Assembly: GCF_004664715.2 (NCBI RefSeq)
Contig: NC_051069.1
Coordinates: 72,996,647 to 73,060,646 of the forward strand
DNA from: Peromyscus leucopus
Taxonomy: Eukaryota > Chordata > Mammalia > Rodentia > Cricetidae
Direction: 5' to 3'
DNA: 64,000 bases
Within the stretch, counting starts at the first letter, position 1. Every line of letters begins with the position of its first letter. The translations under genes and the position numbers were made by a program. Positions 21,911-35,039 of this stretch are shown here, one piece after another. The notes under the pieces were generated by a model. That model was not told the DNA's origin and searched no databases. It saw only the letters and a list, made by a program, of their open reading frames with translations.

Positions 21911-23363
21911 TTCTTTTTTGTTATGACTATGAGACATGTCGGCTCCTGGCAGTACCAATCTACTTCAGAGAAAATATGGGCATTGAAGAAACTGGAAATG
22001 GAGTTAACTTTGATTTTGGCAAAAGTTAGCCACTGGACTGCCCCACCTACAGGGCTTCAATGGGTTCTTGACCACCCTAAGGAGGGAATGTAGGGACAGG
22101 ATATACAAAGGAAAACACACCAAGTCTAGATCCTGATCAAGGTGCCACTTTATTTCTCTTCCACAAAGGTTTATATAGTTCCGCAGGGTGGGGGGAGCAA
22201 GAAGCTGCCATCTGCATAAAGTGGGGCAAGCTAACAGGATGTTTGTATAGGATGTTTAATGGGTGAGAAGGTCAAGGGTTCTGACTCAATGTCCTGTTGC
22301 TAGGCAACCTGAGTGTAAGCTGATCTAGTTCCCTGTCTTATTGGGGGTCTGTATTTTTTCACTAACTAGAGATTCTCTCCTTGTCCCTGACACTGGACAA
22401 CAAATTATCCTCAAGTCAACTGCTGACAAACAGGACAGACAGGACATGAAACAAAGGACAACTGATTCTTGCCAAAACAAGTGTGGTTATGGATTTATCA
22501 AAAGGCATCTTCTGAGGCCAGAACAATATGGCACCATCCCTGAAGTGGCCTTTGCAATCCGGAAAAGGTACAGTGTCCTTTTCTTCAAAGGCAGCTTAAC
22601 AGGCAGTGGGCCGATGGCTTCTGATGTGCAATGAAACAGCAGCTGAAACAGTTATTCTTGAAGAGTAACTAAGCTCACGCCTCTCAATAGTGGACTGGCA
22701 TTTAATAGAGGGATGTGAAGAAGAATGGAATGCTGAGATGAAGCCATATATACACAGAAGAATGGACAGCTGAATTAAAAAAAAAATCAACAATTTCCAG
22801 AATTTAAAATCTTGAATCATGACAGGATACTAGTGGAATTCAGGTGTTTCTGGTACAGGGGCTGCTCTCACCCAATGTGAGGTCGAACTACTGACCTTAT
22901 GTACATCCTACTTCACAAATGAGTCTGTCAGATATGCTAAGCCTATAGGCTGAAGATGATGCCCCAGCACTGCGGAGAAACCTCAGATGACTGTCCAGGC
23001 AGCTGGCTGTTTCTGTCAACTCACAATTTTTTGGAAGTTGCTTGCATGTACTTCCTGTTTTTATTTTTGCTAGGTAATATTATTTCCTTCTTGGGTCTCT
23101 GAGGGAGTTGAAGATTAGTCAGTTATAGTTGAAGATTAGTTAGGATAGAAAGTGAATTAGGTACATTTTGGACTTACCAAAATAGGATAGATAATGGAAT
23201 TATTTTCTCTGAATTTGTCAAATACAAATGGACTAGACATTGTTTAGGTATTTATTACTTGTATATATGGTATATAGTTATTGTACTTTTGTATATAGTT
23301 TTTCTTATGTTAGTCATAACCTTCCTCCTTTTTTCTTTTTATTAAAATAGAAAAGAGGAAATA
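21911..23363 (+). mobile_element. Retrovirus-like element, internal region (copy A, + strand)
   Basis: About 21930-22050 is the forward copy of a gag-derived segment that also occurs on the minus strand at 24290-24500 and 45600-45760. About 22960-23160 matches, in inverted orientation, 45240-45420 of the complete element. The 3' end carries a polypurine tract (AAAATAGAAAAGAGGAAAT, 23344-23362) directly before the LTR. A foreign minus-strand LTR (22089-22361) is embedded. No intact gag and no pol can be seen, and the left end is lost at the minisatellite. Confidence 0.75.
22089..22361 (-). repeat. Solo LTR, IAP-like layout, inserted in copy A
   Basis: On the minus strand it runs TGAAAAAATACAG ... 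ACTATATAAACC (TATA box) ... AATAAAGTGG (poly(A) signal) ... CCCTACA, about 270 bp with promoter and polyadenylation signal in LTR order. The class is uncertain. The flanks do not show a convincing duplication. Confidence 0.65.
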
Positions 23364-23832
23364 TGGTGATATTTTATTTGTACTGAAATGTGATTTTATT
23401 TGTATGTTAATAAATAAAGTTGCCTGGGGGTCAAAGGTATTAGCATGCCATAGCGAAACCTGGGCGGTGGTGGTGCTCACCTTTAATCCCAGCACTTGGT
23501 AGGCAGAGCTAGGTAGATCTCTGTGTGTTCTAGGATATAGCCAGCATTGTAGACACATGCCTTTAATCTCAATACCAACCATAGAAGACCTGGAGGTCTG
23601 TACAGACAGGCAGTAATGAGGCGGTCATGTGGTTGGGTTTACAACCAATAAGAAGGCAAAACAGAAAGTCTTTATAAAGACAGACACACAGGAAGTAGGT
23701 CTCTTTCGGAGAGGTAGGACCACCGCGAGAGGAAGGGGAAGGTTTTTAGCTCTTAGCTATTGCTCTGACCTCTTGGCTTTCTTCTTTGCGTTGGTTCTGT
23801 GTTTCTTATTGAATAAGACAGTTACTTCTACA
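23364..23832 (+). repeat. LTR of copy A with embedded SINE-like segments
   Basis: It starts TGGTGATATTTT right after the polypurine tract and ends TTCTACA. Within it, 23459-23540 is a B1-type body ('ggcggtggtggtgctcac', 'ctttaatcccagcacttgg'), and 23551-23570 repeats the 'cacatgcctttaatctcaat' box. A TATA-like TTTATAAAG lies at 23671-23679. The LTR family therefore seems to have captured pol III SINE sequence. Name not assigned. Confidence 0.7.
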
Positions 23833-23839
23833 AATTGTA

Positions 23840-24243
23840 AACTGTTTAGCCTATTGCTCAGGCTTACAACTAACTAACTAGCTCTTACACTTAAATTAAC
23901 CCATAGTTCTTATCTATGTTTAGCCATATGGCTTGGTACCTTTTCTCAGTCCAACATTCTCATGTTAATTCCTCTGTGTCTGACTGGCAATCCCATCTCT
24001 GCCTTTCCTCTTCCCAGAATTCTCCTAGTCTGGTCACTCTGCCTATATTTCCTGCCAGCTAGATACAGAGGAATTAACATGAGAATGCCCTACTGAAAAA
24101 AATTACTAAGCCACGTGGCTAAACATAGATAAGAATTATGGGTTAACTTACGTCTAAGAACTAGTTAGTAATATTAAGCCTCTGAGTCAATTATTTGGGA
24201 AGCAGCTTGTGGGTATTTGGGAACAGGAGAGAAAATTTACCTA
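23840..24243. repeat. Inverted repeat formed by two LTR fragments
   Basis: The left arm (about 23855-23985) and right arm (about 24060-24200) are inverted copies. For example 'cattctcatgttaattcctc' in the left arm equals the reverse complement of 'gaggaattaacatgagaatg' in the right arm, and both carry the 'tttagccatatggctt'/'aagccacgtggctaaa' block. The spacer is about 75 bp. Both arms belong to an LTR family in opposite orientations; the right arm ends CTACA. Confidence 0.8.
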
Positions 24244-26493
24244 CAGGGAATCTTGAAGGACTGTCCTTCCTTGTCTTGGCAAAGTTTAGCAGTCACTTTC
24301 TTTGCATCCTACTGGTCCAGTTTGGACAGTATACTGTCAGCAATTGAGGCAAGAGCAGTTTTTTTTTTTCCAAATGGCTAGCTTTGGCCAAAAAGAAAGT
24401 AAACTCCATATATAGTTTCTTCAATGCCCATCATCTTCTCTGTAGTAGATCAGTGCTGCCAAGAGCAGAAGTGTCTCACTGTCATGAAAGTCCTTAGGTT
24501 ATTAAACAAATTAAATGGCATTTTCTGTAGGTCTTTGAAGTGTTTGAAGACCATCTATCTATCTAAATATATCTGTGTATCACCTTGAAAACATACATAA
24601 CATGACTATATGTTTGACTATTATAGATGACTATTAAATTTTATTTCTTAATTATACATTACATTTTTAAATGAGTTGTATAAGCACAATACCTTAAACA
24701 AGAGTAGAAACATACATACAGTATAACAAAATTAACTTTTTTTTTTTTTTTTTTTTTTTTTGGTTTTTCGAGACAGGGTTTCTCTGTGTAGCTTTGCGCC
24801 TTTCCTGGAGCTCACTTGGTAGCCCAGGCTGGCCTTGAACTCACAGAGATCCGCCTGGCTCTGTCTCCCGAGTGCTGGGATTAAAGGCGTGCGCCACCAA
24901 CGCCCAGCCAAAATTAACTTTAAATTTGTATCAATAAACCAAAATCCATACCACTGTAAAATATTTTGAGATTAATAGTTGTTTTTTGGATTAAAGTAGA
25001 TTCAATAATATACCCTTTTATCCTATTGTTTCTATATCTCCCCTTTTTCTTTTCAGAATATGATCCTTTGTTCAGTTTTTTTCTGACCATTACCAATAAC
25101 AACTTGTAACCACCTCCCCCCCCCCCAAATGATAACAGACAGACACACCAATATTTTGGGCATGTGGGTGCCATTCTTTAGACTACTTCCTGTTGTCTGG
25201 AGCACTGGTATCTTTGGGGAACCTTGAGAAATTCAGGATAATTGTTAGGTCTTGGCTGGAGTAGTTTGTGATGTTGGCCCATCTCAGCCAGCAGCCTGGA
25301 AGCTGTTTGGATGCAGAAATCTGTGGAGACTGTAACAGAGGCATTCTGAGATGCTGGATCATCTGGGCTACCTGTTTTCATTGGTGTGTGGTCCCCTTGT
25401 TCTGAAAATACATAAACTTTTAAAGGTAACACATATTACATGTATGGAATATGTGGCGTGCACAAGTCAATTAAAGATGATTTTTGTTTTACATTTGAGT
25501 AGGTGAAATATACATTCCATGTCTTGTAGTTCTTCTATTTTTTTGTAGCCAGAATTTCAGGGAGTCTTCCCCAATCAAAGATGATTTTCTTTAATCTGGA
25601 ATGAATTCACAGCTTCTCATCTCCTGTGGAAATATAAGCATAACCTGTCCCCCAAAGCAACACACCTTTTGACTCAAATTTTGAAGTAAAGATATTTAAA
25701 AATACATAGGTTGATATAATATAGCAGTTTCCCTAATGCAGTGTTTCTTAGTAGTTACCACTCATTCATTAGCAGTCAAAAAATTTAAAGATAACACAAT
25801 AACATACAGGGTCCAGGCTCTGTGTATTTACCATTTTTTACATGGCTTTTTTCTTTCATATTACTTTACTTTCTCTTTAAGGACTTTACTATTTAAATTT
25901 TTTTTTCATGATTGTCAATACCCTTTTTCTTTTTCTCTCCCAAGCCTTTGCACATTTTTTTTAAAACACACTGCAACCCGTTTAGAGGTTTTTTTTTCTT
26001 CCCATCTGGATCTGTCTTTACTGAGTATCTGTAACCTTTTCTGTCTGCATGAGCCTTTAAAGGGATAAGCGGCATGGCTAGGACCTCTGCCTCTGATTTG
26101 GCAGCTGGCTTCTCCCCCAGTTGGTTCCCCAAGAGCCTAGCTTTATGGCAGAGGTATTGGCAGGAGTCACATTTACTGCCCTAGCTCTGGGAAGTTGCAG
26201 GGTTCATGCTGTCCCCAAGTAGCTTACCACCTGCTGCTCATAAACCCCATTTAAGTGTTTGGTAGCAGGGTCTCTTAAAAGAGCTGCACCCATTTTTGCT
26301 GCTAGCACTAAGCCAGGAAGCTGTCTCTTAGAGGAGTCACCTCTGCTTGCCACTATCAAATACAGCCTACCCAAGAAAAGGCAGTTAGTTACCAAGAAGC
26401 TGTGCTTGACTCTGTTTTGTGTGTTTAAAATCCTTTTTTTAAATCTTTGTTAGGTCTTATGTGGAAATTCTGGCCCCATGTTGGAACTCCAGG
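24244..26493 (-). mobile_element. Retrovirus-like element, internal region (copy B, - strand)
   Basis: It is collinear with 45480-47330 of the complete element: the gag-derived patch (24290-24500), the block with 'gtttgaagaccatctatcta' (24543), 'agattcaataatataccc' (24997) and onward. Next to the LTR, the minus strand at about 26472-26490 reads TGGAGTTCCAACATGGGGC, a decayed match to a tRNA-Lys primer site. Coding capacity is gone. The 3' part of the internal region is missing on the left. A B1 is inserted at 24738-24907. Confidence 0.75.
24738..24907 (-). repeat. B1 SINE
   Basis: Near-consensus minus-strand B1 (T run, 'cgagacagggtttctctgtg' ... 'gggattaaaggcgtgcgcca'). The target duplication CAAAATTAACTTT is present at both ends. 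Confidence 0.95.
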
Positions 26494-26780
26494 TGAAGCA
26501 TTTATCTAATTATTCTTTATCAATAAAATATTGGGAGTCAGACAGATATCAGGGTAAGAACCTGAATGAACAGAGAAGTGAAGAAGCCACCAGTCACCTC
26601 TCTCTCATCAGATCCTCAATCCAAAAGGCTTGAGATCCTCCCTCAGTCTCGCCTTACTGCTTCCTGTCTCCTATCTGTCCTCAATCCAAGACCTCTATGG
26701 TTAATTTTGGTCGGCTAGTGGCTAGCTCTGCCCTCTGACTCAAAGCAAACTTTGTCAGAATGCGATCAAAATATCACACA
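26494..26780 (-). repeat. 5' LTR of copy B
   Basis: On the minus strand it begins TGTGTGATATTTTGATC and ends AAATGCTTCA, about 287 bp, immediately followed by the primer-site-like sequence. It does not resemble the LTRs of copies A or C, although the internal regions are the same family. Confidence 0.65.
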
Positions 26781-26799
26781 CATCTCTGCTTATTCCGAC

Positions 26800-27515
26800 C
26801 TAGTTGTTTTGTGGTTTTGGCATCTTGACTATAATGTATCATGGAGACATTCTTTTCTGGTCATGTATGTCTCTTTGGGGTAACAAATACTTCTTGTGTT
26901 TGGATGTCTGTTTCTTTCACTAGATTTTGGGGATTTTCTACTATAACTTCATTGAATACATTTTCGATGTATTTAGTGTTTATACCTGCTCTTTCTTGTA
27001 TCTTGTGGATTCGTAGGTTTGGGTGTTTGGTCAAATCCTAGAGTGCTTGGATCTTGAGACCATTCTGGTTTAATTTTGTCCGTATTGATGTTTGAATGTT
27101 GTGTTTCTTCAAGCTTGTCTTTCATCCATGGTATTTGGTCTTCTGCTTTCTATAGTCTACTGGTGGTGCTTTCCACTCCTTGTATTAGTTGACCAAGCTT
27201 TTTATTTCCTAAATTTCTGTCCTTCCATCTCAATTTCTTACCCAGGTTACTGATTTCTCTTCTTCACTGCTGGCCTTCTTTCACATCACTCAGTGATTCT
27301 TTTAGAAGCATATATTGAATTCTTATGATTCAATAATTTCAGAATCTTTGGATTCAGGAATGAAGAAGTGATGACCTCTTTGGGGATTGTGCTGTCTTGC
27401 TTGTTTTCCATTTTCTTGTATTTTTGTGTGCAATGTGGGCATATATTAGTTTTGATTATGTCTTATGGTTTGATTTAGGATCTTCTTAGTTACTAGTCTG
27501 CTCTGGAAAGTCCAA
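26800..27515 (-). repeat. Diverged L1 ORF1/5' fragment
   Basis: The minus strand resembles L1 ORF1 coiled-coil coding sequence: 'ctataacttcattgaataca' and 'tcttgtggattcgtaggttt' are counterparts of 43465-43550 in the younger L1. Many stops. Confidence 0.6.
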
Positions 27516-27530
27516 TTCCCAGTAATACTT

Positions 27531-27905
27531 AATGTCTTAGTTAGGGTTTCTATTGCTGTAAAGAGATACCATGACCATGGCAACTATTATAAAGGAAAAA
27601 CATTTAATTGGGGTGACTTATATTTTCAGAGGCTTAGTCCATTATCATCATGGTGCAACATGGTGGTGTGCAGGCCGACAGGGTGCTGGAGAAGGAACTG
27701 AGACTCCTACATCTTGACCCGCAGGCAACAGGAAGTAAACTAAGACACTGGGCTGGCTTGAGCATATATGAGACCTCAAAGCTCACCTCCACAGTGACAC
27801 ACTTCCTCCAACAAGGCCATACCTACTTCAACAAAGCCACACCTCCTAAAAGTGCCACTTGCTATGAGATCATGGGGACCAATTACATTCAAACCACCAT
27901 GCACT
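27531..27905 (-). repeat. Rodent interspersed repeat, probable Lx-type L1 3' end
   Basis: Carries a very common rodent sequence: 'ttagttagggtttctattgc', 'accatgaccatggcaac', 'cttcctccaacaaggcc', ending 'cattcaaaccaccatgca'. Orientation and the Lx label are from memory. Confidence 0.6.
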
Positions 27906-28317
27906 CAGAGAGGAGAAAACAAACTGTTTTCATAGCAAAACCTCACAGCAAACACAATGTAGAAATACACTTGAAATTGATTCAAGCCAGCTAACACACC
28001 AGTAAATGAATGAGAAGGAAGCAGGGATGGGGGAAAGAAGGGAGAGTGGAAGGAACTGAAAGTAAAAAAGGAAAAGAGAAGTGTATTGTGAAGAAGAGAA
28101 AAGTGCAGCAGATACAAAAATATCTGGCTGCCAAATAAAGAAAAAAATGTATAGGCAAAATTAGATAAATGTAAGAAGAGGAATAAAAGTAAAAACATAA
28201 AAGTCTTTAAAACTAAAATGTTATCAAAGTATGATGAATAAAATACCAAAGAGACAAAGGAATGAATGGGAGCAACATGCCAGCAGACCAGTAAAGCCAC
28301 AGAACACATGGCAAAAC
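27906..28317. other. A-rich stretch, no gene seen
   Basis: Purine-rich sequence with AAAG/GAAA runs. The open frame on the opposite strand is Phe/Leu/Ser-rich because of composition. Confidence 0.5.
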
Positions 28318-28488
28318 ATAGATGAACAGAAATGGGTTAATTTAAGATATAAGAGCTAGCTAGCAAGAGGCCTGCCATAGGCCATACAGTTTGTAAATAA
28401 TATTAAGCCTCTGAGTGATTATTTTATAAGCAGCTGGGGGACCATGGGGCCATGTGGGACCTGAGAAAACTTTCAACTACAGTGGGAG
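28318..28488 (+). repeat. LTR fragment
   Basis: 'gggttaatttaagatataag', 'aataatattaagcctctgag' and 'ataagcagctggggg' match the right arm of the 24-kb inverted repeat, and the end is CTACA. It is a 3' LTR portion only. Confidence 0.6.
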
Positions 28489-28749
28489 AATAACAGGGTA
28501 AGTGAGTATATAAAGAATTTGCCTGGTAAGAGAGAGGCAAGAGAATAACCAAGGACACCAACTCCCTGTATAATATTCTACTCTTCTGGTAACTAATCCA
28601 TTTCTCTGGGAATTTTCTCATTACAGTGACATCGATCTTTTCATGAGCGCTCTGCCATAACTTGTTCACCTCTCACAGGCCTGCCTGTTAGTATTGTTGT
28701 ATCAATGCATTAGATTTTCACATGAACACTAATTGAGGGAGAAACTGAA

Positions 28750-29990
28750 TTTAATTTATACAGATGGTGCATTTCCATGGCTTTTAGTATATCCTCAAGG
28801 TTGTACAACTATCACCATCATTTGATTTTAGAACCCTTCTGTGGTGGTTTGAATAAGAATGACCCCCCCCCAGGCTCATATATTTGAATACCTGGTGGCC
28901 AGTTGGTGGAACTGTTTGGGAAGGATTAGGCGTTGTGACCTTGTTGGAGGAGGTGTGTCACTGGGGGTTGGCTTTGAGGTTTCAAAAGCTTAAGCCTTTC
29001 TTAGTTAACTCTCCCTGCTTTTCTCTCTCCCTTTCCACCTTGTGCTTCCAGATAAAGATGTGAGCTTTTTGCTATTGCTCAAGTGTTATGCCTGCCTGCC
29101 TGCTGCCATGCTCCTGGCCATGGTGGTTATGGACTAACCCTGTGAAACTGTAAGCAAGCCCCTAATAAACCCTTTCTTCTATAAGTTGCTTTGATCATGG
29201 TGTCTCTTCATAGCAACAGAAAAGTTACCAAGACAACTTCTATCACTCCAAAGAAACTCCAAACTTATTTACTATCATGTCCTGTTATCCCTCTCCCACC
29301 TTCTTAAACCATTTGTCTACATTCTACCTCTGTCTACTTGCCTGTTATGTAAAATTTCATAAAATTGGAATGATTTGTGTTTTTTAAATTTTTTAATTTT
29401 TTATTTCTGGCTTCTTTCTCTTGGCATGCTTTCAAAATTCATCCATGTAACAGTACTTCAGTTTTTTTTATTGCCAAATTAACATTCTGTTTTTGGATAT
29501 ATCACATTTCATTTTCCCATGCTTGATTTGATTGACAATTGGGTTGCTTCCACTTTTTGCCATTATGAATAATGTTGATTATTATTTGTTATTATGAATA
29601 TGAATAATGACATTAATGATAATAATGCCACCATGAAAGTCTGCAGATTGTACATGTATTTTTCATTTCTCTTGGTCACATAATACTTCATAGTGGAACT
29701 GCTGGATTGTATAACTATTTGAACACTTCTGGGTGGGTGATAAACTGTTTTCCTCAGCAACCTCCCCATTTTTCTTTCCTACCAGGAGTGTACAGAGTTC
29801 CACCAACACTGGGCATTCCTTCATTTTAAATTTAAACATTATAAGTGATATTAAATGGTATCTCATTTTGCTTTTGTTTTGAATTTCCATGATGATTAAT
29901 GATATTGAATATTTTTTAAATGTTTAATGACAATTGGCATATCTTATAAGGAAATATCCATTCATTTCTTGGTATAATCTTCCATCTTTT
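28750..29990 (-). repeat. Ancient L1 3' fragment, interrupted
   Basis: The plus strand shows the 3' end of mammalian-wide L1 read backwards: 'acaactatcaccatcatttg', 'ggcttctttctcttggcatg', 'ttgattgacaattgggttgc', 'ggtatctcattttgcttttg'. A younger repeat (28850-29235) sits inside it. Confidence 0.75.
28850..29235 (+). repeat. Rodent Lx-type repeat inserted in ancient L1
   Basis: 'tggtggtttgaataagaatg', 'ctgtgaaactgtaagcaagc', 'ccctaataaaccctttctt' and 'agcaacagaaaagttacc' form a common rodent 3'-end repeat with its own AATAAA. Confidence 0.6.
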
Positions 29991-29999
29991 AAAATGTTT

Positions 30000-30179
30000 T
30001 TTTTCTTTCTTTTTTGTTTTTGTTTATTTGGTTTTTTTGAGACAGGGTTTCTCTGTGTAGTTTTGGTGCCTGTCCTGGGTCTTGCTCTGTAGATCAGGCT
30101 GGCCTCAAACTCACAGAGATCCGCCTGGCTCTGCCTCCCAAGTGCTGGGATTAAAAGCATGAGCCACCACTGCCCGGCC
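30000..30179 (-). repeat. B1 SINE
   Basis: Minus-strand B1 with a T/G-rich tail; TTAAAATG flanks both ends as the target duplication. Confidence 0.93.
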
Positions 30180-30596
30180 TTAAAATGGTTTTATATTCAC
30201 AGAAAAATTGAGGATATGGTACAGAGAATTTCCATTTGCTTCTCTCTCTCTCTAGCCTTCCCAACAGTCAACACTGCCCTTTTGTAGCACATTATCACCA
30301 CTAAAGAAACACTTTGATCCAGCATTCTTGCCCAAAGTCTGAAACTTACCCCAGGGTCCAGTTTTGGGGTGATAGACTGAATGGGTTTGAAAATGTATAA
30401 TGACATTTATTCATCATTATAATACAGAGAATATTTTAACTGCCATGAAAATTCCCTGTACTCTAACTTTTCATTCCCTCCCTTCCTTTGGTAACTACTG
30501 ATATATTTTTTTTACTGTCTTACTGTTTTTCTTTTCCTAGAATGTAATAGATTTGGAATTGTATAGTTATGTAGCTTTTTTCAGGTTGTTTTGTGT

Positions 30597-31147
30597 ATTA
30601 GTCAGGGTTCTCTAGAGTAAGAGAACTTATAGAAGGAATCCCCCCCTCCCCCTCTCTCTCTCTCTATATATAATTTATTAGAATGGTTTACAGGCTGAGG
30701 TTCAGCTAATCCAACAGTGGCTACCTATGGATGGAAGGTCCAAGAATCCAGTAGTTGCTTAGTAGTTGCTTAGTCTGCAAGGCTGGGATGTCTCAGCTGG
30801 TCTTCAGTACATGCCGGAATCCTGAAAAAGTAGGCTTTAATGCCAGGAAAGGAATGGACTTGCTAGCAAGGGCAAGAACAAGCAGGCAAAGAGAGAGGCT
30901 TCCTTCTTGTAAGTCCTTTCCCTGGGCTCCAGTAGAAGGTGTGGCCCAGATTGGAGCCGAATCTTCCCACCTCACAAGATATGGATTGAAGGTGTGTCTT
31001 TTCACCTCAAAGATCTGGATTAGAAGTGGTTCTTCCCACTTCAAATGATTTAATTAAGCAAAAATCCCTCACAGGTGTGTCCAGCCATTTTTGGGTTTTA
31101 GTTATTTCTAGAAATAGCCAGGTGGACAACTGAAATACCCATCACGC
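30597..31147 (-). repeat. Rodent Lx-type L1 3' repeat
   Basis: 'tattagtcagggttctctag', 'aatttattagaatggtttac' and 'cagccatttttgggttttag' are characteristic of an abundant rodent L1 3'-UTR repeat. It includes a CT/AT microsatellite at 30644-30670. Confidence 0.65.
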
Positions 31148-31302
31148 TTGTCTCAGTTTTTCATTTTCATTTAGCTTTCTTTTGGTGCTGAATAGTACTC
31201 TATTGTCGGAAAGTACCACAGTTTACGTACGTACTCACTGATTCAAGTTCACTTTTCTTTCAAGTTTGGCAAGCACGGACAAAGCTGTATAATGTTTTGT
31301 AC

Positions 31303-31462
31303 AAAGCCATAGATGGTGACCATGCCTATAATCCCAGCACTTGTTAGGAAGGGGCTGAAAGAACTTGAGTTCAATGTCATCTTTGACTACCTGGTGAGTT
31401 CCAGGCCAGGCTGTGCTACAAGAGTCCCTGTCTACAAAAGAAAAACAAAACAAAACAAAACA
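31303..31462 (+). repeat. B1-related SINE
   Basis: 'agccatagatggtgaccatg', 'cctataatcccagcact', 'tgagttccaggccaggc', ending in (AAAAC)n. Confidence 0.75.
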
Positions 31463-31617
31463 AATCATGTTGACTTGAGTTTCTAAGTCATTCGAGAAAA
31501 CACCAAGAGGTGTGACTAATAGATTATATGGTAAGAGTATATGCAATTTTGTAAGAAACTACCAAACTGTCTCCCAAGGTGGCTGTGCTATTTTGCTTTC
31601 GCATGAGCAGTATCTTT

Positions 31618-33244
<1,627 letters not shown>

Positions 33245-33430
33245 TTAGTTTGGTTTCTATTGCTGTAACAAAACACCATGACCAAAAGCAACTGGGGAGG
33301 AACACAATTATTTTAACTTATAGCTTGTATTCCATCGTCCAGGGAAGTCAGGACAGGAATTCAAGGCCGGAACCTAGAGGTAGGAACTGAAGCAAAAGCC
33401 ATGGAGGAATGCTGATTACTGGCTTTCTCC
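33245..33430 (-). repeat. Rodent Lx-type repeat fragment
   Basis: 'ggtttctattgctgtaacaa', 'caccatgaccaaaagcaact' and 'ccatggaggaatgctgatta' belong to an abundant rodent repeat. A pyrimidine (CTT/CCT) tract follows to about 33530. Confidence 0.65.
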
Positions 33431-33549
33431 TCTCCCCTTTCTCCTCCTTCTCTCCTCCTCCTCCTGTTTCTTCTCCTCTCCTTCCCCTACCCCTTCCATT
33501 CCCCTTCTTCCTCTTCTTCTTCTTTTAACACTGTTTCCTTTTTTTTTTA

Positions 33550-34260
33550 TTATAATTTAAAGGGTCTTTAAAACATTTTTTATTCTTCTCTCATACATTA
33601 CAACCTGACTAGTTTCCCCTCCCTCCACTCCTCCCAGTCCCCTCCCTCAACCTCCCTTCTTCTGCACTCCTCCTCCATTTACTTAAAAAAAAAAAAAGAT
33701 CAGGCCTCCCAGAGATACCAAATGAACATAGTATAATAAGTTACAATAAAACTAGGCACATACCCTCATATGGAGGCTGGGCTTGGCAACCCAGTAGGAA
33801 AAAAAAGGGTCCCAAGAGCAGGCAAGAGTCAGAGATACCCCCCACCTTCAATGTTAGAAGTCCCACATGAATACCAAGCTACACAACCATGATGTACATG
33901 CAGAGGACCAGGTCAGACCCATATAGGCTCCACGATTGTCGTCTTAGTCTTTGTGAACCCCTATGAGCCCTGCTTAGCTGATTCTGTGGACTGTGTCCTC
34001 CACCCCTCTGGCTTCTACAATCCTTCCTGCCCCTCTTTTGTGAGGTCCCCTTGCTTACCCAACAGGGATACTTGCTCAAGTGTAGGACAACCCACAGTGT
34101 GCTGGGCCACTCACATAAAGAAAAGGCCACCGTAGACTCGTGTGCAGCCTTATCTAGTGAAAGCATTTTCTCAGTTGAGGTGCCCTCTTCCCAGACGACC
34201 CTGCTGGCTTGTGTCAAACTCACAAAAATGTCTAATCAGGTGAAGCAATAGATGAGATTT
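33550..34260 (-). repeat. L1 3'-UTR fragment
   Basis: The minus-strand L1 3' UTR is recognised by 'cactcctcccagtcccctcc', 'gcctcccagagatacc' and 'ggaggctgggcttggcaacc'. Diverged, no coding part. The right limit is uncertain. Confidence 0.6.
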
Positions 34261-34277
34261 CTCTGCCATTAAACTTT

Positions 34278-34497
34278 AAAAAAAAAAAAAAACAACTATG
34301 TATGTATGTATGTATGTATGTATGTATGTGTGAGTTCATGGATACCTGTGAGTGCATGTATGCCAGAGCATCCTGTGGAGGCAAGAGGGCAATTTACAGG
34401 TGTCAATTCTCTTTTACCTTTTGAGTTCCAGGGATTGAACTCAGGTTGTCAGGGTTGGCAGCAAACTCTTTACCCCCTCGGACATACCCTAGTCCTT
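34278..34497 (-). repeat. B3/B2-family SINE with (TATG)n tail
   Basis: A poly(A)/TATG microsatellite (34278-34328) followed by 'gagcatcctgtggaggcaag', 'gttccagggattgaactcag' and 'ggcagcaaactctttacc', the complement of a B3 body and head. Confidence 0.75.
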
Positions 34498-34499
34498 TT

Positions 34500-35039
34500 T
34501 GCTCTGTTTTCACTGATGAATTTCTCTTTTTACAATGTTGAGTTTAAAGAGTGCATCTATATATAAAACAATAGATCCCGACACAAATCCATTATTATTT
34601 TAACTGCCAAATCTCTTCAAGTTTCCCAGTCCCGGATGCCACATTTGCAGGCGTCCTGGTCACACGGGAGAAACATTTTACTCTTCTGTGTGGCACATTA
34701 GCCTGAGGGTAGTGATACTCGGGTTCCATCTGCAAAGAAAGTATTACCTTTCTATATACGATCGTTGGTCCAAAAGCAAGATGCGTCTCAGCAGGAGTAG
34801 CCTGAGTAGCTAGTGAAGTTCTGTGAGAGAAAACAATCCAATCACTAACCTTTCTTTACCATCCCGCACTCACTGACTCTGAGAAACACAGGAGGCAGTG
34901 TAATTTTAAAAATGAAAGAGCTACTGGAAATGACACTGTGAAAAATGATATTGGAGAAGAACACAGCCAGTCGCCTGGTGTGACACCGCACGCCACGCTG
35001 TTGTTGAATTTGGGGGTGGCTCCACAGCCAGGGACCGCA
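34500..35039. other. Upstream flank of Bckdhb, nothing recognised
   Basis: Unique sequence leading into the CpG island. No repeat or exon is evident. Confidence 0.5.

Larger units (their letters stand above)
30180..31610 (-). repeat. Second ancient L1 3' fragment, interrupted
   Basis: 30180-30595 restarts the L1 3' end sequence, and 31150-31610 continues it ('tgctgaatagtactctattg', 'ccaaactgtctcccaaggtg'). It is broken by an Lx-type repeat (30597-31147) and a B1 relative (31303-31462). The Ldha pseudogene landed at its right end. Confidence 0.65.

Noticed and set aside
21656..22093. Pro/Gly/Cys-rich 145-codon open frame
   Set aside because: It crosses L1, a minisatellite and a gag remnant; the composition follows from the tandem repeat.
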